Shown here one piece after another: positions 1-8,859 of a stretch of 64,000 bases of DNA; the first letter of the stretch is position 1; every line of letters starts with the position of its first letter. The DNA is from Hymenobacter sediminicola (GTDB lineage: Bacteria; Bacteroidota; Bacteroidia; Cytophagales; Hymenobacteraceae): contig NZ_CP060202.1 of assembly GCF_014250515.1 (NCBI RefSeq), positions 1,175,001 to 1,239,000 of the forward strand, read 5' to 3'. The notes beneath the pieces were generated by a model that worked only from the letters and a program-made list of their open reading frames with translations, was not told the origin of the DNA and did not search any database. Position numbers and translations under genes: made by a program.

Positions 1-884
1 CCAAAGCGCCTATGATTTCGGCGGCGCTGGCAGGCACCGAGCTGCAGCTGCAATGGACCGATGAGTACAACGTGGGCTACGGCGCGCAAGTGCTGGACAC
101 AGACGGATTTAAGCTGTCAGCTGGGGTAGGCTACCGCTATATCCGGGGCATTGGCATGCTCGATGTGCGCATAACGGACGGGGAAGTAAATGCTTTCAGC
201 TCCCTGTCGCCGCTGTTCAAAGTGGATTACGGTACCGTAACGACCAGTCCCAACTTCGACTACCGCACCGGCAGCGGCTTGAAGGCGGTGGGTTCCGGCC
301 ACGGCTTCGACCTGGGCCTGACGGCAGAAATCAGCGAGCTGGTGCGCATCGGCGTATCGGTTACCGATTTGGGTAGCATGACCTGGGAAGGTAACGTGCT
401 GACCGCCAATGACCAGAATCTGAAGAAAGTAACGTCCGGCGGGGTTGATACCTATAATATCTTCAAGGAAGCATCACAGCTGTTTGGAAGCAGTTCCGAT
501 GCCGTCTTCACCTACAACCCCGACAAGCAGAAGGAAGAAACGCTGCCTGCCAAATTCCGGGCCGGCGCTTCTGTGCAGCTCGGCGAAAAACTGGAAGCAG
601 GCGTCGATGCGGCCGTGCCACTCAACAAGGTGGCAGGAAATATAAATTCGTCGTTGGTAGGCCTGGGCCTTGATTTCAAACCGGTTTCGTGGGTGCGCCT
701 CAGCACCGGCGTTACCGGAGGGGCCGGCTATGGTACCAGCGTGCCGCTTGGCATCACCTTCTCCACTGCGCACTACGAGGCCGGTATTAGCACCCGCGAC
801 GTAGTAGGCCTCATTTCCGACAGTAGCCCTTACTACTCCGTCGCAATGGGTGTGCTGCGGTTCAAGATTGGCCGGGCGCGCTAA
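1..884 (+). CDS. DUF5723 family envelope protein, 5' end outside window
   Basis: The reading frame is open from the first bases of the window to TAA at 884, so this is the C-terminal part of a longer gene. An internal ATG at 12 is not the true start: the visible protein aligns from its first residues with the middle of the next gene (both have GYRYI near the front and end in LRFKIG). Family resemblance is to the DUF5723 proteins of Bacteroidota, predicted outer-membrane beta-barrels of unknown role. Alternating polar and hydrophobic residues rich in Gly, Tyr and Phe fit a barrel. A strong hairpin follows the stop. The family call rests on the paralogue and on general resemblance. Confidence 0.75.
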   Translation, partial: KAPMISAALAGTELQLQWTDEYNVGYGAQVLDTDGFKLSAGVGYRYIRGIGMLDVRITDGEVNAFSSLSPLFKVDYGTVTTSPNFDYRTGSGLKAVGSGHGFDLGLTAEISELVRIGVSVTDLGSMTWEGNVLTANDQNLKKVTSGGVDTYNIFKEASQLFGSSSDAVFTYNPDKQKEETLPAKFRAGASVQLGEKLEAGVDAAVPLNKVAGNINSSLVGLGLDFKPVSWVRLSTGVTGGAGYGTSVPLGITFSTAHYEAGISTRDVVGLISDSSPYYSVAMGVLRFKIGRAR

Positions 885-908
885 GACAGCATTTCGGCTA
901 CCACTGTA

Positions 909-961
909 CCCACCTACCAGTCTGGTTCATAGAGCATGGACCAGACCGGTAGGTGGGTTTT
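909..961 (+). terminator. Rho-independent terminator after the first DUF5723 gene
   Basis: An 18-bp stem (909-926 with 940-957, one A/C mismatch) with a 13-nt loop is followed by TTTT. It lies 25 nt after the stop and separates the two DUF5723 paralogues into different transcripts. Confidence 0.75.
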
Positions 962-1098
962 GCTATGTGTGCCGTGCAAATAGGGCATAGTAACTAACCT
1001 GAAATATAGGAAAGCAAGAATACCTAGAAGTAGGTATTGTGGTGTCGTGCGAATTGGGGTCTATTTGTTGTGGAATAATTCATACTAAAGCTCCACGC

Positions 1099-2502
1099 AT
1101 GTCCTGCCGCACCGTTGCCTCTTTTATATCACTCTTTCTTGCTACCACCGCCGCTGTGCAGGCGCAAACCGAGCTGGGGAATTTCTCGAATGTAGCCCGT
1201 GGGGGCGTCGCCACCACCTTTGTCACCGACTTTCAGGCCATTGGCATCAACCCGGCCAACCTGGGCCGCAATGACAACGCGCGGGTAGCTTTTACCATTG
1301 GCGAAGTTGGCGTGGGAGTAGGGTCCCAGGCGTTGACGCGCACGCAGCTACGCAAGTTTATCGAAGACTCGGGCGAAGAGCTCAACATGGCCCAGAAGCA
1401 GGAAATGGCCCGCACCTTCACCTCCGACAACGTGCTCAATCTCAACGTTGATGCCACTCCGGTTGCATTTTCGGTAGTGCTGCCCATGGTGGGTAGTTTT
1501 GCATTTAGCAGCCGGCAGCGTGTCACCACCCACCTGGGCCTCAACAAGAACACCGCCGAGCTGCTGTGGCTGGGCAAAGATGCTCCCATCTATCCCGCCA
1601 ACTTCAATCCGGCCACTGCGCCTCTCGTATCGGAGGTGCTCGAGGGTACGTCCATCCAGATGGCGGCCTACAATGAATATAACCTTGCCTACGGCCGCCA
1701 GGTGCTGAGCCTGCCCGCGTTTGTGCTGTCGGTGGGGGCGGGCTACCGGTACATCCAGGGTGTAGGCGTGGTAGATGTGCGTTCCAAAGACGGGCAACTG
1801 GAAGCCTATAGCGCCCTGTCGCCGCAGTTTAATGTGGACTATGGCAGCGTCGTCAACAACCCCAGCTTCAACCTGCAGAAAGATACCGACAAGCTGCTGC
1901 AACCGGTAGGCCGGGGCCACGGCTACGATGTGGGCATAGCAGCGGAAGTTGGCAAAAAACTGCGCCTGGGCGCTTCCGTTACGGATATAGGGCAAATGAC
2001 CTGGGAAGGAAACCTGCTCACTGCCAACGACCAGAAGCTAAAGCGGCTTCGCTCCAACGGTGCCGACAGTTATGAATTCTTCTCCGAATTGGCTGACATC
2101 TTTGCCTCCGGTACCGACAGTCTGTTTCAGTACAAGCCGGCGCAGGAGCGCAAGGCCAGCCTGCCCACCAAGTTCCGGGCGGGAGCCGGCATCAGAGTAG
2201 GTAGCCGCCTGGAAGTGGGGGCCGATGTAACGATGCCGCTGAACGATGTGGCCGGTAATATTCCCGCAGCATTCTATGGCGTTGCGCTGGATGTGAAGCC
2301 CCTAAGCTGGATTCGGCTCAGCACAGGCGTCACGTCGGGAGCAGGCTACGGCATGGGTATCCCCGTGGGCTTTGCCATTGCAACAAAAGTTTACGAGCTG
2401 GGCTTTGGTACCCGCGACCTGCGCGGCCTGCTCAGCGACGAGCGGCCCTACGCCTCCGTGGCCATGGGCACGCTCCGCTTCAAAATCGGGACGGTAAAAT
2501 AG
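1099..2502 (+). CDS. DUF5723 family envelope protein
   Basis: A 467-residue exported protein. The ATG at 1099 is preferred over the upstream in-frame start at 1039 because it places a classical signal peptide at the N-terminus (basic n-region, hydrophobic core, AxA-like cleavage before QTELGNF). After cleavage come the motif ARGG and FQAIGINPANLG, typical of Bacteroidota barrel proteins of the DUF5723/PorV-like sort, then repeated amphipathic strands. It is a tandem paralogue of the gene ending at 884, with long near-identical stretches such as MTWEGN and LSTGVT. No enzyme motif is visible. An outer-membrane location is inferred; the function is unknown. Confidence 0.8.
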   Translation: MSCRTVASFISLFLATTAAVQAQTELGNFSNVARGGVATTFVTDFQAIGINPANLGRNDNARVAFTIGEVGVGVGSQALTRTQLRKFIEDSGEELNMAQKQEMARTFTSDNVLNLNVDATPVAFSVVLPMVGSFAFSSRQRVTTHLGLNKNTAELLWLGKDAPIYPANFNPATAPLVSEVLEGTSIQMAAYNEYNLAYGRQVLSLPAFVLSVGAGYRYIQGVGVVDVRSKDGQLEAYSALSPQFNVDYGSVVNNPSFNLQKDTDKLLQPVGRGHGYDVGIAAEVGKKLRLGASVTDIGQMTWEGNLLTANDQKLKRLRSNGADSYEFFSELADIFASGTDSLFQYKPAQERKASLPTKFRAGAGIRVGSRLEVGADVTMPLNDVAGNIPAAFYGVALDVKPLSWIRLSTGVTSGAGYGMGIPVGFAIATKVYELGFGTRDLRGLLSDERPYASVAMGTLRFKIGTVK

Positions 2503-2553
2503 GGTAAGCGAAGGAGGTAAGAGTCACCGAATCCGGCATGCCTTGTCTCAAAT

Positions 2554-2594
2554 AAGAACGGGCCTCCTGCATTTCGCGCAGGCGGCCCGTTCTT
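2554..2594. terminator. Bidirectional terminator between convergent genes
   Basis: The arms 2554-2570 and 2578-2594 pair over 17 positions with one mismatch and a 7-nt loop. The hairpin lies between the DUF5723 gene (+) and the propeller gene (-), so it can serve both. Confidence 0.7.
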
Positions 2595-2628
2595 GATTTA
2601 TGGGCAATTTGGGAGTTGTGCTGACCAG

Positions 2629-3735
2629 CTACTTGCCGGGCTCGGTAAGGAAGTTTGGCAGGCCTAGCTTACTGCGGCGGCCACCCAGTTTCAGGCCGTC
2701 GTCGATGTATTTGGCGGCGGTGCCTTCGGCGTTAGGATTTTCGATGATGCCCAGAAACTGGTTGTCCTCGCGGGCAATGTAAATCTTGCCATCAGGAGCG
2801 CGCTGCAGGGAGCCCACTTTGCGGTTCGCCGACTTGCCCACGACCGTAGCGGCGCCGGTTTTCAGGTCGAACTGGAAGATCTGGGCCTGGCCGCCACCTT
2901 CGCCGTTGCTGGAGCCATAAAGCTTGCTGCCATCAGGCGAAAATTCCACACCATACGCTTCTGGGTAAGGAGCAAAGGTTTTGGGGTTGCTGACAAGGCC
3001 AGTGCTCCGGTCGAAGTCGAACACCTCGTACTTGTTGGCCTCACGCCACAGCGCTACGGCCAGCTTGCGGCCGTCGGGCGAGAATTTCATGGCGCCAATG
3101 GCGTTGCGGCCGGGGCCGGCGTGCATGCTGCCCACGTTACTCATAATGGGCTTGGTCTGCACCCCTTCTGCTGTGATAAGGAAACTTACGAAGGCGTTGG
3201 AATTCCAGCGGTGCGCCACAATCCAGACGTCGCGGCCGTTTTGGTGGCGTACGGCCGTAAGTTTTTCTGCTACCGGCGTAATGAGCAGCATGTTGGCGCG
3301 GGGCACGTCGCCGAGGCCATTTTCGCGGGTCATGTCCACTACGGAGTAGCGCAGGCCGTTGCTGGTGCCCTGTGCGGCCACCGTAAACACGTAGAACACG
3401 TTACCGGAGCCGGGGTCGGGCACTACCAGGGCACTTTGGGTGCTGGAGTTGGAGCCCATCAGCTTGCGGCCGTTGGGCATGACAGCGTGCTGGCGGTTGA
3501 AGATGTATTCGCCGTTGGTGTAGAACAGGAGCTGGCCCTGGGCATTGGTTGCCACCGCCGAGCCCTCGTAGGTAGTCATTTTGTTGTTGAGCAGCGGGGT
3601 AGGGGCGGCGCCTCCCACCGGGAAGCTCAACCCAGCCTGCTGGCCGAAATACCAGATGGACTGCTCACGCTGCGCGCGTGCTGCACTAGGCAGTAGCAAC
3701 AGTAGTAGCAGGGGCAGAAGCAAAAGTCGTTTCAT
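2629..3735 (-). CDS. Secreted WD40/PD40-like beta-propeller protein
   Basis: A 368-residue protein with a Leu-rich signal peptide (about residues 1-21, cleavage after ARA). The mature part starts with IWYFG, the usual opening of the Bacteroidota propeller domain found in gliding-associated and PKD-containing secreted proteins. Repeated blade motifs FSPDGRKLAV and EFSPDGSKLYG (roughly residues 210-280) show a PD40/WD40-like fold. There is no C-terminal sorting domain and no catalytic motif. It faces the DUF5723 gene across a shared terminator. It is probably periplasmic or surface-exposed and may bind protein or glycan; this is inferred from the fold only. Confidence 0.7.
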   Translation of the reverse strand: MKRLLLLPLLLLLLLPSAARAQREQSIWYFGQQAGLSFPVGGAAPTPLLNNKMTTYEGSAVATNAQGQLLFYTNGEYIFNRQHAVMPNGRKLMGSNSSTQSALVVPDPGSGNVFYVFTVAAQGTSNGLRYSVVDMTRENGLGDVPRANMLLITPVAEKLTAVRHQNGRDVWIVAHRWNSNAFVSFLITAEGVQTKPIMSNVGSMHAGPGRNAIGAMKFSPDGRKLAVALWREANKYEVFDFDRSTGLVSNPKTFAPYPEAYGVEFSPDGSKLYGSSNGEGGGQAQIFQFDLKTGAATVVGKSANRKVGSLQRAPDGKIYIAREDNQFLGIIENPNAEGTAAKYIDDGLKLGGRRSKLGLPNFLTEPGK

Positions 3736-3838
3736 AGAATTCGGAAAGTACGTCGCTGGTCAGAACGCAATTTCGTGCCAAAACGATATTCTGCCGGATT
3801 GCAGCCGCCAAAAGTCGGACTCTCAGAAGATACCTGGG

Positions 3839-6800
3839 CTACTCCAGTACTACTTTCTGTTGCTGGTGTTGTCCGGTAGCGCCTTGCACTGTCAGCAGAT
3901 ACAGGCCGTGCCACTGCTGAGCCTCGGGCAGGGCCAGCAGGGAGGTGCCGGCCGGTACCGCCACGCCGCGCCGCACTACCGTTCGGCCCAGCGCGTCGGC
4001 TACAGTCAGTTCTACTGTCTGCGCTTCCCGGGCTTGCACCTGCACCCGAAGCGTGCCGCCCGCCGGAACCGGATTGGGATAGGCAGCCAGGCGAAGCGCC
4101 GGCTGGTTCTGGCCGCTGCGTTGTAGCGTTACTACGCCTGAATAAGCCGCCTGCCCATCGGTATCCTGAATAAGCAAGCGGTAGTAGGCCATGCCCTCAG
4201 GTGGCATAGCATCCGTGAAGGTGTACTTGTGCGCACTTGCACTGTTGGTGGCGGCTACCCGGCCCAGGTTTTTGAAATTCCGCTCATCGGAACTGCGCTG
4301 CACCTCAAAGTAAGCCACATGCTGCTCCGAAGCCGTGTGCCACTGCAGTTCGTTGGCTATGCCCGCCTCCCGGCCCGTGAAAGTGGTGAGCACCACTGGA
4401 AGAGGCGATGTGCCGGTGATAGTTACGCGCCGGGCGTTGGTGCTGAGCCGGCCACAGGGTGCTATGCTGGCCAGGGCTGCCTGCAGCCCGCCAAGCGTGC
4501 CATTCTGCAGGCCACTCACGGCATAGTCGCGCTGGAAAAGGAAGCCATACACGTCATAGGTGCCGGCGGGCAGCGTACGCAAATCGGCGGTGGGCGCTAC
4601 CTGTGCAACTTGATTGGTCGTGGTATTCACCACCACATACTGGTAGTCATAGCCGAGGCTTTGGAGAGGCGCATAAGCCGTGCCTCCGGCAGGGGAGGTA
4701 GCAAAACTTACGCTGTAGCTGCTGCCAGCAGCGGGTGTTCCACCAAAATTGGACACCACTAACGTGTAGGACTGGCCGGCAGTTAGCGAAACAGTAACGC
4801 TACGGGCCGTGGAACCGGTGTAGTTATCGGCCAGCAGGTTGGCACAAGGGTCGTCGGGATTGAAACTGCCGTCATACACTCGTAATACCATGCTTGAAAA
4901 GCCAATGGGTGTAGCTATGGTATAGGAAGCCGTAGCCGATGGCACAAACACGTGCGCATCGTAGTAGGTCACGTTGCTGTAGCGTGTGCAGCTGCTGCCG
5001 TTATAGTCTGTCAGGTTGGTGGCCGGGTCGGTAGCGGTGATGGTGCCCGTTAGCTGATTTATCCCCGCATATTCGGTCAAGCTGTAGCCCTGCTGGGTCA
5101 GGTTGAGGGCCGCATTACCAGCTGCTGCAGTGACGGGAGTTGCCGGAAGCGTCTGAGATGCAATAGGTGTGCAGGGCGCAATGGGGAAGTCAGCGTCGTT
5201 GATATCGAAGAAGATATTGCCCACCGCCTCTACCCGGATGCGGGCCTGGCTGGTCGTCACGTTCGGAACGGTTACAGTCGCCGAGCCGGTGTTGGGCGCC
5301 GCTGCGGCCAGTACACCAAACGTCTGCCCGCCATCCGTAGAAAGGCTGATTCGCACCTGACTCACACCGATAGGAGCTTGGTCGGTACCGTTCACCGACC
5401 ACGTAACCGTAGCCTGCTGCCCACCAATCCAAAGGGAAGCCGTGTTTTGGGTAGTGAGGGCAAACGGTCCGGAAGTAGGCGCTACAGTCAGCGTCACGTT
5501 GTCGGTGGAGAAGGTGCCACCGGCGGCGCGCTGGTCGCGGGCTGTCACCACGAAATGCAGGTCGCGGGCTACGTTGGGCAATGCTTCGCCGATGCGATTG
5601 GCGGGCTGGTTGCTGTTGGCTAGCACGTAGCGCAGGTCGGGAAAGGTGCGGGAAGGCGTGGTACGGGGTGGCCGAGGCCGGAACAGAGGCGCCTCGGGGT
5701 CGTCAATGGCAGCTAGCCCGTTGATGCCCGCAATAGTGCCCAGAGCCTGCGTGTTGGGCGTGTAGTCGAACTGATTCCAGGTGTAGGTCAGCGTTTCACC
5801 GTCGGGGTCGGCGCCGGTAGCCGTGAGCGTGAAGGGTGTATTGCGCGGAATCACATAGTCGGCGCCGGCATTCACAGTCGGAGGCTGGTTGGCGTTGGTT
5901 GTAACGGTTGGGCAGGCAGCATTGCGCAGGTTGGTGCGCATCTGGTCCAAAGACCGGGTATTGAAATGGTCAGCTTCGGTGCCTACCACATTCTGCAGGG
6001 TTTGGGTGCCGCATACATCGGTGTAGGCCATGATGGTGGCGCCGCCACCGGGCTCTAAGTTGCTACCGGCCGTCTGGCTACCGCAAGGCCCCGTGAAGGT
6101 GTGCGCCGCCCCATGCTGATGCCCCATTTCATGCGCCAACACCTGCTGGAAGCCGCTAGTAGTCACCCCCGACCACGCCTGGGCCTTATAGGTGCTGTTG
6201 CAGATGATGCCCACGTAGGCGACACCACCGCCGTTGTTATGGAAACAATGGCCCAAATCAAAGTCGCTGGGCGTGAAACGCGCATTGATAAAGCCTCCCA
6301 CTTCGCCCAGGTTTTGCTCCCGCAGGCGCCCAGCCGCAGCCGCAGCACCGCTGGAGAGGGTGGCCGTGGTCATAGCCGAGAAGTAGTAGGTGCCGCCGTT
6401 GGGCTTTACCAGTTCATAGCTCACCGACAGTTCCTGCAGATACAGCCCCGACATCTGGTTCATGGCGGCTACCACAGCCTGCTCCACAGCAGCATCTGAG
6501 TTGCCATTGGCGGCGTAGTATTCCTGCGTTACCAGAATGGCGTAACGGAGCCGCCGCAGCTGTGTCCCGAAACTGAACGGGGCCGGCATCGACGAAAAGT
6601 TTTCGGGGCGCAGCACGTCGCCGGCCGGACTCAGCGTACCGCAAGGCCCACCAGTTGGCGGCGTTTGCTGCAACTCGTAGCCGGTGCCATCGGCTGCCGG
6701 CCGCAGGCTTGCCGACTCCGACCCGGCCAGCAGCTGGGCCGTTAGGCTGCGGGGCGTCAGGACCAGCGACACCCGGTGGCCCGGGGTATTTTCCTCGTAG

Positions 6801-7099
6801 CCTACATAGGTGCGCAGGCGTCGGCGGGCAGCGGCATCGGCGGCAGGCAGCACATGGGTTTCGGTCAGTACAAAGGCGCGGGAGCCCTGTAGCGTGGGCA
6901 GTATAACCCGATAAGCGGCAACGGAGCCGAGGCGGGCACTGGTACTTGGGGTAGCTGTGAGCTGCTGCCGGAGTTGCTCTACGTTCACGGATACGCGCCG
7001 GGGCGGAGCCTGCTGCGCTGTGCTGGATTGCGTGGTGCCTGCCAGCACGGCAAGCCAAATCAGGAGTAGTCTGGTAACTGCCAAGGATGCCTTCTTCAT
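3839..7099 (-). CDS. Secreted metzincin (M12B/reprolysin-like) metalloprotease with T9SS sorting domain
   Basis: A 1086-residue extracellular protease. A signal peptide covers about residues 1-28. The zinc site HEMGHQHGAAH (H323, E324, H327, H333) fits the metzincin pattern HExxHxxGxxH, and the preceding domain resembles the reprolysin-like family of Bacteroidota. From about residue 415 there is a PKD-like domain (PTVNAGAD...DPDGETLTYTW), followed by Ig/CUB-like beta domains. The last ~75 residues carry YPNPVPAGG and a GLYLLTV end, a type-A sorting signal for the type IX secretion system. The protein is therefore predicted to cross the outer membrane by T9SS and lose its C-terminus. porQ and a PorE-like gene occur later in the window. 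The substrate is unknown. Confidence 0.88.
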   Translation of the reverse strand: MKKASLAVTRLLLIWLAVLAGTTQSSTAQQAPPRRVSVNVEQLRQQLTATPSTSARLGSVAAYRVILPTLQGSRAFVLTETHVLPAADAAARRRLRTYVGYEENTPGHRVSLVLTPRSLTAQLLAGSESASLRPAADGTGYELQQTPPTGGPCGTLSPAGDVLRPENFSSMPAPFSFGTQLRRLRYAILVTQEYYAANGNSDAAVEQAVVAAMNQMSGLYLQELSVSYELVKPNGGTYYFSAMTTATLSSGAAAAAGRLREQNLGEVGGFINARFTPSDFDLGHCFHNNGGGVAYVGIICNSTYKAQAWSGVTTSGFQQVLAHEMGHQHGAAHTFTGPCGSQTAGSNLEPGGGATIMAYTDVCGTQTLQNVVGTEADHFNTRSLDQMRTNLRNAACPTVTTNANQPPTVNAGADYVIPRNTPFTLTATGADPDGETLTYTWNQFDYTPNTQALGTIAGINGLAAIDDPEAPLFRPRPPRTTPSRTFPDLRYVLANSNQPANRIGEALPNVARDLHFVVTARDQRAAGGTFSTDNVTLTVAPTSGPFALTTQNTASLWIGGQQATVTWSVNGTDQAPIGVSQVRISLSTDGGQTFGVLAAAAPNTGSATVTVPNVTTSQARIRVEAVGNIFFDINDADFPIAPCTPIASQTLPATPVTAAAGNAALNLTQQGYSLTEYAGINQLTGTITATDPATNLTDYNGSSCTRYSNVTYYDAHVFVPSATASYTIATPIGFSSMVLRVYDGSFNPDDPCANLLADNYTGSTARSVTVSLTAGQSYTLVVSNFGGTPAAGSSYSVSFATSPAGGTAYAPLQSLGYDYQYVVVNTTTNQVAQVAPTADLRTLPAGTYDVYGFLFQRDYAVSGLQNGTLGGLQAALASIAPCGRLSTNARRVTITGTSPLPVVLTTFTGREAGIANELQWHTASEQHVAYFEVQRSSDERNFKNLGRVAATNSASAHKYTFTDAMPPEGMAYYRLLIQDTDGQAAYSGVVTLQRSGQNQPALRLAAYPNPVPAGGTLRVQVQAREAQTVELTVADALGRTVVRRGVAVPAGTSLLALPEAQQWHGLYLLTVQGATGQHQQQKVVLE

Positions 7100-7298
7100 C
7101 AGTGAAAGAATGGGGAGAAGACGCCCAAGTTGCAGGAATAATTCCGCCCTCTACCAGGACCTAGCCTATAATCCAGTGCTTTTGTTCGGATTGTACAATT
7201 GTTATATGCTGAAATGTATATATAATGAGCAGTCAGCCGGTACTACCCGGCGCAATAAGTGCGGAAGCAGGATGGGCGCCAGCCGAAACGTGCTGGTG

Positions 7299-7853
7299 CT
7301 ACACGGGCCAATGCCCCTGCAACAAAGGCTGGATAATGGGCTGAATGATGCGGTAGCTGGCGCCCCACAGGCTGTGGCCACCCGCAACACGGTAGAAGGG
7401 TACCCGACGGGGCGTAGGCCAGCCGGCCAGCTGCCAGTCTTCCTCGGTATGCTGGCTGGGGTCGGCGAGGTGGCGGAGCGGAATCTCAAGCACTTCCTCT
7501 ACTTCGCGCTGCTGCCACAGCCACACCTCCGGCCGGCTGATACGGCCCAGAAACGGCGCAATACGGAAGCCCGTGGGCACAGCTATGGGAGGGAGCTCCG
7601 CCAGAATTTCCACGTTGTTGGCAGCTAGTCCCACTTCCTCTTCCGCCTCGCGCAGAGCAGTAGCCAGCAGGGACGCATCATTGGGCTCGTGCTTGCCGCC
7701 CGGAAACGCCAGTTGCCCGCCGTGAATACCGAAGCTGCTGCGGCGCACCATCACGAGCTGTAGCTCACCCGTGGCGTCGCGGAACACTGGAACGAGCACG
7801 GCAGAGTCGCGCAGGTTCTTCGGAATTGGTAAGTCATCAAGAGAAGCCGCCAT
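7299..7853 (-). CDS. CoA pyrophosphatase, Nudix family
   Basis: A 184-residue cytosolic Nudix hydrolase expected to cleave CoA and CoA derivatives to 4'-phosphopantetheine products and 3',5'-ADP. The NudL/UPF0035 signature precedes the Nudix box: RRSSFGIHGGQLAFPGG (residues 38-54), then ATALREAEEEVGL (residues 64-76) with the metal-binding REAEEE glutamates. The length fits the family. The ATG at 7853 lies only 4 nt after a promoter-like TACCTTTC element, which suggests a very short leader. CoA specificity is inferred from the signature. Confidence 0.87.
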   Translation of the reverse strand: MAASLDDLPIPKNLRDSAVLVPVFRDATGELQLVMVRRSSFGIHGGQLAFPGGKHEPNDASLLATALREAEEEVGLAANNVEILAELPPIAVPTGFRIAPFLGRISRPEVWLWQQREVEEVLEIPLRHLADPSQHTEEDWQLAGWPTPRRVPFYRVAGGHSLWGASYRIIQPIIQPLLQGHWPV

Positions 7854-7857
7854 GCCC

Positions 7858-7865
7858 GAAAGGTA
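7858..7865 (-). promoter_or_regulatory. Candidate -7 element for the Nudix gene
   Basis: The minus strand reads TACCTTTC, one base off the Bacteroidota -7 consensus TAnnTTTG, 4 nt before the ATG. This spacing would make the mRNA leaderless or nearly so. No clear -33 box was identified. Confidence 0.4.
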
Positions 7866-7925
7866 CGGAGAAGGCTACATGAGGGTAGGCCTTGCCGGAT
7901 GGTACTTCTGGCTGGCACCCCTGCT

Positions 7926-8660
7926 TCACAGCTTCACCACCTCTCCGGTTACCAACAGTTGGTGGTTGTCCTCGAAGTACTGATAGCCGGCAGTGAGGCC
8001 CTGCCAGAATGCAGCGTGCGGGCTGCCAACGCGGCGGGCCAGGTTTTCGGCGGTCATTTCAAACGGGAAAATATGGACCGGAATGCTGGCCTGGCCGGCG
8101 GCGCGAGCTTCCACGGCCAGCACATACAACTCCCGGATGCATGCATCGGTAATGGGCAGGCACCCGATGGTGACGTTGGAGCCGTGGATGAATATGTCGC
8201 CGCCGGGGTTAGGAGTGGCGTGCTGCAGGTCGGCGGCGTTGGGGTAGTCGAGGCCGAGCGACAGGTGATACTCGCTGTCAGGGTTGAAGCGGTTGATGCT
8301 ATAAAATCCTTCCGGCACCTGGCCGTCGCCGGAGCGGCGCTTGGGGCCCAGCGTGCCCGACGTGCCCGCCAGCCGGTAGGTGCGCAGCAGCACAAACTGC
8401 CCAGTTTCCTGCTCCCGGCCCCATACTTCCACGCGCCGCCCCAGCTTGAAGGCCCGCACGAACAGCTCCAGCCGTTCGGGTCGGATGCCATGGCGGCGCA
8501 ACAGCGTGTGCAGGCTGGTCTGATGCAGCCCATATGCCGCCCGCACCCGCGGAAACCGCAACTGCTGCTGCCGGAAAGCCGGGTCGGGCACAAGCGTCGT
8601 TGAGGCAGGGACACAGAGCGTCAGCAGCAGGGCCGCAGCCAGCAGAGCAAGTAAGCGCAT
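7926..8660 (-). CDS. L,D-transpeptidase (YkuD/YafK-like) family protein
   Basis: A 244-residue exported protein. The start at 8660 gives a compact signal peptide; the frame stays open upstream to 8876, but that extension is Cys/Pro-rich and unlike any domain. The catalytic region HGSNVTIGCLPI (H159, C167) fits the YkuD pattern HG...GC, and VPEGFYSIN matches the usual strand before it. The sequence is closest to the YafK-like branch, which acts on peptidoglycan or on peptidoglycan-lipoprotein links in the periplasm. The exact reaction (cross-linking or amidase) cannot be told from sequence. It is transcribed divergently from the alpha/beta hydrolase gene. Confidence 0.82.
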   Translation of the reverse strand: MRLLALLAAALLLTLCVPASTTLVPDPAFRQQQLRFPRVRAAYGLHQTSLHTLLRRHGIRPERLELFVRAFKLGRRVEVWGREQETGQFVLLRTYRLAGTSGTLGPKRRSGDGQVPEGFYSINRFNPDSEYHLSLGLDYPNAADLQHATPNPGGDIFIHGSNVTIGCLPITDACIRELYVLAVEARAAGQASIPVHIFPFEMTAENLARRVGSPHAAFWQGLTAGYQYFEDNHQLLVTGEVVKL

Positions 8661-8859
8661 AGATGGGGAGAGTAGGAGGGCCGGGCTGGTTCCTGAAAAC
8701 CGCCTTTCGGCCTCATGTGAGCAATAAACGGGGCCGCACCGTGGCTTAGTATAGGGTGTGGGGTATATAGCGTATGTTTTTTTCTGTGTCTGTTTGCAGT
8801 CTGCAAAGCCACTTTGTTGCCTACTATGCCCAATCGTGCATGATTTGCGTATTGCCGGC

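Noticed and set aside
1348..1995. 215-residue open frame antisense to the DUF5723 gene
   Set aside because: It is His/Val-rich shadow sequence inside a well-supported exported protein gene.
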